Of a stretch of DNA of 10,397 nt, positions 8,307-10,397 are shown piece by piece. The stretch lies in the NCBI GenBank assembly GCA_003024985.2, contig PXIH01S0011045.1; one strand, 5' to 3'. Within the stretch, counting starts at the first letter, position 1. The number at the start of each line of letters is the position of its first letter. Origin of the DNA: Euperipatoides rowelli (taxonomy: Eukaryota > Onychophora > Udeonychophora > Euonychophora > Peripatopsidae). The notes beneath the pieces are model-generated. The model had not been told where the DNA came from and did not search any database. It saw nothing but the letters and a program-made list of their open reading frames with translations. The translations under genes were made by a program, and so were the position numbers.

Positions 8307-9376
8307 GATGTGTGTTAATGAATTATTACCTCATTTATTGTCAAGGTAGTTAACATTATTTAAAAAGTAAAATTTATAAAATTTAAAAGTAAACTGAAAA
8401 GAACAAAAATTAATGTAATAAAAAATACATGAAAAAAATACTATGAAAAAGAAAGTCAAAATAAAATAAGTATTTAAGATTTCAGACTATTAGAATGTAT
8501 ATTTGAATTAAGTTGAATAATGGTGCTATTTCGATGTATATCGATGTATATCGTAGTCTTATGGGACACCAGGGATCTTAGTCAACAATATTTAAAATTG
8601 GGCGTGACTTGAATCCAATATTAAAAATGTTGAGACAAAAAAAAAAACTGAATTATATATTACCTGTTATAATAACAAGGTATATATTGGATATTTAAAG
8701 CAATTTATTTTAGTTTTGTGATTGATCTTTAATTAACCGAATTGCTCATTTGAGAACCCTGCATATCCATTTTATTTCCAAAAATTGAGTTAACAATGCC
8801 ACCATGTTACAAATGTATTCTGCATACACTACTTCAAGAAACAACACATATTTTATATGTAATCATAGTAAAACTGTAGGCAGGAATGCACATTTATATG
8901 AGAATAACTAAGAAATACCACCCCTTCAGCATATAATATTGAATGTATTATTAGACGTCAATGACTTTTGATTGAATCGTTCGCTTGAAAAATCCTACCT
9001 TTCAAAAAAAAAGTAAATGTTTGATGGGCAACATTTGATTGTAAAAACATTGAGGAGCTTTAATATTTTTTTATTTTTTTTATTTTTAATAATGAGTTTT
9101 ATTTATTTATTTATTTTGTCATTTAAAGTGATTTTAAATTATTTTATTGGACAAATTTCTGCATTCTATGTTGGTCATTTCAGAGATCCCATATAACAAA
9201 GATAAATTTTTTGATTTGCTACAAAAAAACTAACATGAACCATATAAAAGCTAAAAAAAAAAATAGAAATTATAATTAGCGTATTTAACAAGTCATGGAG
9301 AAGCTTTTTCAAGTTTTCCAACAATTTATTTTTTCGTCGATTTATTGTTTCACCTAAAACATCTAAAAAAATTACA
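8307..9376. other. AT-rich stretch with simple repeats
   Basis: No gene is recognised. A two-copy 10-bp tandem repeat (tcgatgtata, 8531-8550) and a T-rich, ATTT-type low-complexity tract (about 9061-9118) are present. A 90-codon minus-strand opening spans 9447-9175, rich in Phe, Ile and Lys; its first part overlaps the G/C-rich repeat-like patch and it shows no domain, so it is probably chance. Confidence 0.5.
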
Positions 9377-9511
9377 AAATGAAAATTGAAGGGCTTTTGA
9401 AAGGGTTCTGCCCCTAGACTCCACAGGGGGCTACACACCCAGAACACTCTATATATTACTTAGTAAATAGGAAAACCACCCAACCCCCCCCCCCCAAAAA
9501 AAAAAAAAAAA
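9377..9511. repeat. G/C-rich repeat-like patch ending in C12A16
   Basis: A short patch with a hairpin-forming core (gcccct at 9410-9415 and aggggg at 9425-9430) resembles the block at 5078-5113 in style, with a CCCCT/AGGGGG core next to AT-rich DNA. It is followed by a run of 12 C (9484-9495) and 16 A (9496-9511). The A run could be the tail of a retroposed element on the plus strand, or only a slippage-prone homopolymer. Confidence 0.4.
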
Positions 9512-9544
9512 GAACTTCCACACATCTCTACAAGTAACCCTTGC

Positions 9545-9934
9545 TTAACACTGCAGTGATCGCGGTATCTCTGATATACTTACTTCATCTTCAATCGTGT
9601 CATTCAAGCTAACGTGCAGAGCTAAAATATTCTACAACCTTCTGTTTGCCTGAATTAATTAGTTTTTTCATCAGTCAATTAGACGGTGCTGTGACGGCAA
9701 GGCGTACCTTGATTTCCTGTGATTTTATCTGTCGGATAGGCTACACCGCGATGACTCACATAAGTTTTTTTTAATTAATATTACTGTTATTTTAATTAAT
9801 TTTAATGTTTTCTAACATATTTTAGTTATTAAGTAAAACATTTCTACATGCAATGCTTTTTTTTTTGTCTGTATCATTATTCATATTTTTTTAATAAGAT
9901 ATGTAGGCTATCTATCAGATACCGCGACTATTAA
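9545..9934. mobile_element. Candidate short non-autonomous DNA transposon flanked by TTAA
   Basis: The 11-base word tcgcggtatct (9560-9570) recurs in inverted form as agataccgcga (9917-9927), and the similarity continues inward as GATA after a 2-base offset. CpG-containing words are rare in this AT-rich window, so the match is unlikely to be chance. TTAA lies outside each end (9545-9548 and 9931-9934), which would fit piggyBac-type target-site duplication. However, the distances from TTAA to the shared word differ (11 versus 3 bases), so the ends are not symmetric. A third related word, accgcga with upstream taggcta, lies at 9737-9752 in direct orientation to the right end. No transposase is present. 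TTAA is common in AT-rich DNA, which weakens the assignment. Confidence 0.35.
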
Positions 9935-10397
9935 TGCAAATTTTCTTTTTCATACTTTTTCCAATTTTTATGTAATGAGGTAAAATATTAACATTGTATC
10001 AAATTATCATTTAAGAACATACAATTGTCAAAGTTTAAAGAATTTTATCATATTTAGTTGATTTGCAAGATTAAATATTTAGAAAGGAGAAAATAAACAC
10101 ATTTATCTCACATATACACTGTGACGACTCTTGTAACTTTCTGATCACAATGAATGCAGGGTTAACCAGCTCCCATACAATATGAATTCATTCTAACAGT
10201 TTACATTTTATTGACAGAAATATAATTTTTTTTTTCTAATTTAGCCTCAATTTAATTATCACATAAATTTATATGCCCACTGAATCAATATGTGTTTGTA
10301 CATAAAGTGTATTATGAATGCTAATGTAAACAAAAGCTAAAATGGTTTATTTTTACCTAAAAAGTCATGTTTAATTCATCATTTCTTCATATTCGAT
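9935..10397. other. AT-rich stretch without a recognised gene
   Basis: No open reading frame, repeat or RNA gene was recognised on either strand. Confidence 0.6.

Noticed and set aside
9175-9447. Minus-strand opening of 90 codons
   Set aside because: Low-complexity Phe/Ile/Lys content and overlap with a repeat-like patch; no domain or splice context.
9546-9938. hAT-type element starting at CAGTG (9554)
   Set aside because: The 8-base flanks that would form a target-site duplication (taacactg and ttaatgca) do not match.
1-10397. tRNA, rRNA, CRISPR array or bacterial operon
   Set aside because: No cloverleaf with TPsiC-type words, no conserved rRNA words, no regularly spaced repeats, and no dense coding with ribosome binding sites were seen.

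Overview
The window looks like repeat-dominated, AT-rich nuclear DNA of an invertebrate animal. The signs are long A/T runs, no dense open reading frames, no bacterial-style operons or ribosome binding sites, and three separate remnants of eukaryotic transposon-type genes. I cannot name the species or phylum. Three isolated N bases (2489, 4206, 6482) suggest a draft assembly. No intact protein-coding gene, tRNA, rRNA or CRISPR array was found.

Layout. 1-796: AT-rich, no gene seen. 797-1690 (minus): decayed copy of an uncharacterised, transposon-associated animal protein family with a TGCDTT-type motif and a Cys-rich tail. 1691-4990: no recognisable gene, one 22-bp tandem repeat, one hairpin and two stretches of weak coding-like reading. 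5065-5261: a G/C-rich block resembling a dispersed repeat, ending where the first retrotransposon fragment begins. 5264-6708 (plus): broken Ty1/Copia pol (end of integrase, linker, end of reverse transcriptase, RNase H), lacking the reverse transcriptase catalytic core. 6728-7145: one LTR-like block of about 390 bp with polypurine-like tracts pointing into it from both sides. 7146-7915 (minus): a second, different Ty1/Copia pol remnant (end of reverse transcriptase plus RNase H), tail to tail with the first. 7916-9544: AT-rich DNA with an inverted repeat and a second G/C-rich repeat-like patch ending in C12A16. 9545-9934: a possible small non-autonomous DNA transposon flanked by TTAA. 9935-10397: nothing recognised.

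Nothing here works together as a pathway. The region reads as a graveyard of nested mobile elements: at least two Copia lineages, one transposon-associated gene family and one or more short repeats. The most informative structure is the convergent Copia pair sharing a single LTR-like block. I see no evidence for a new functional system; the interest is in how the insertions are arranged and in the poorly characterised TGCDTT family.
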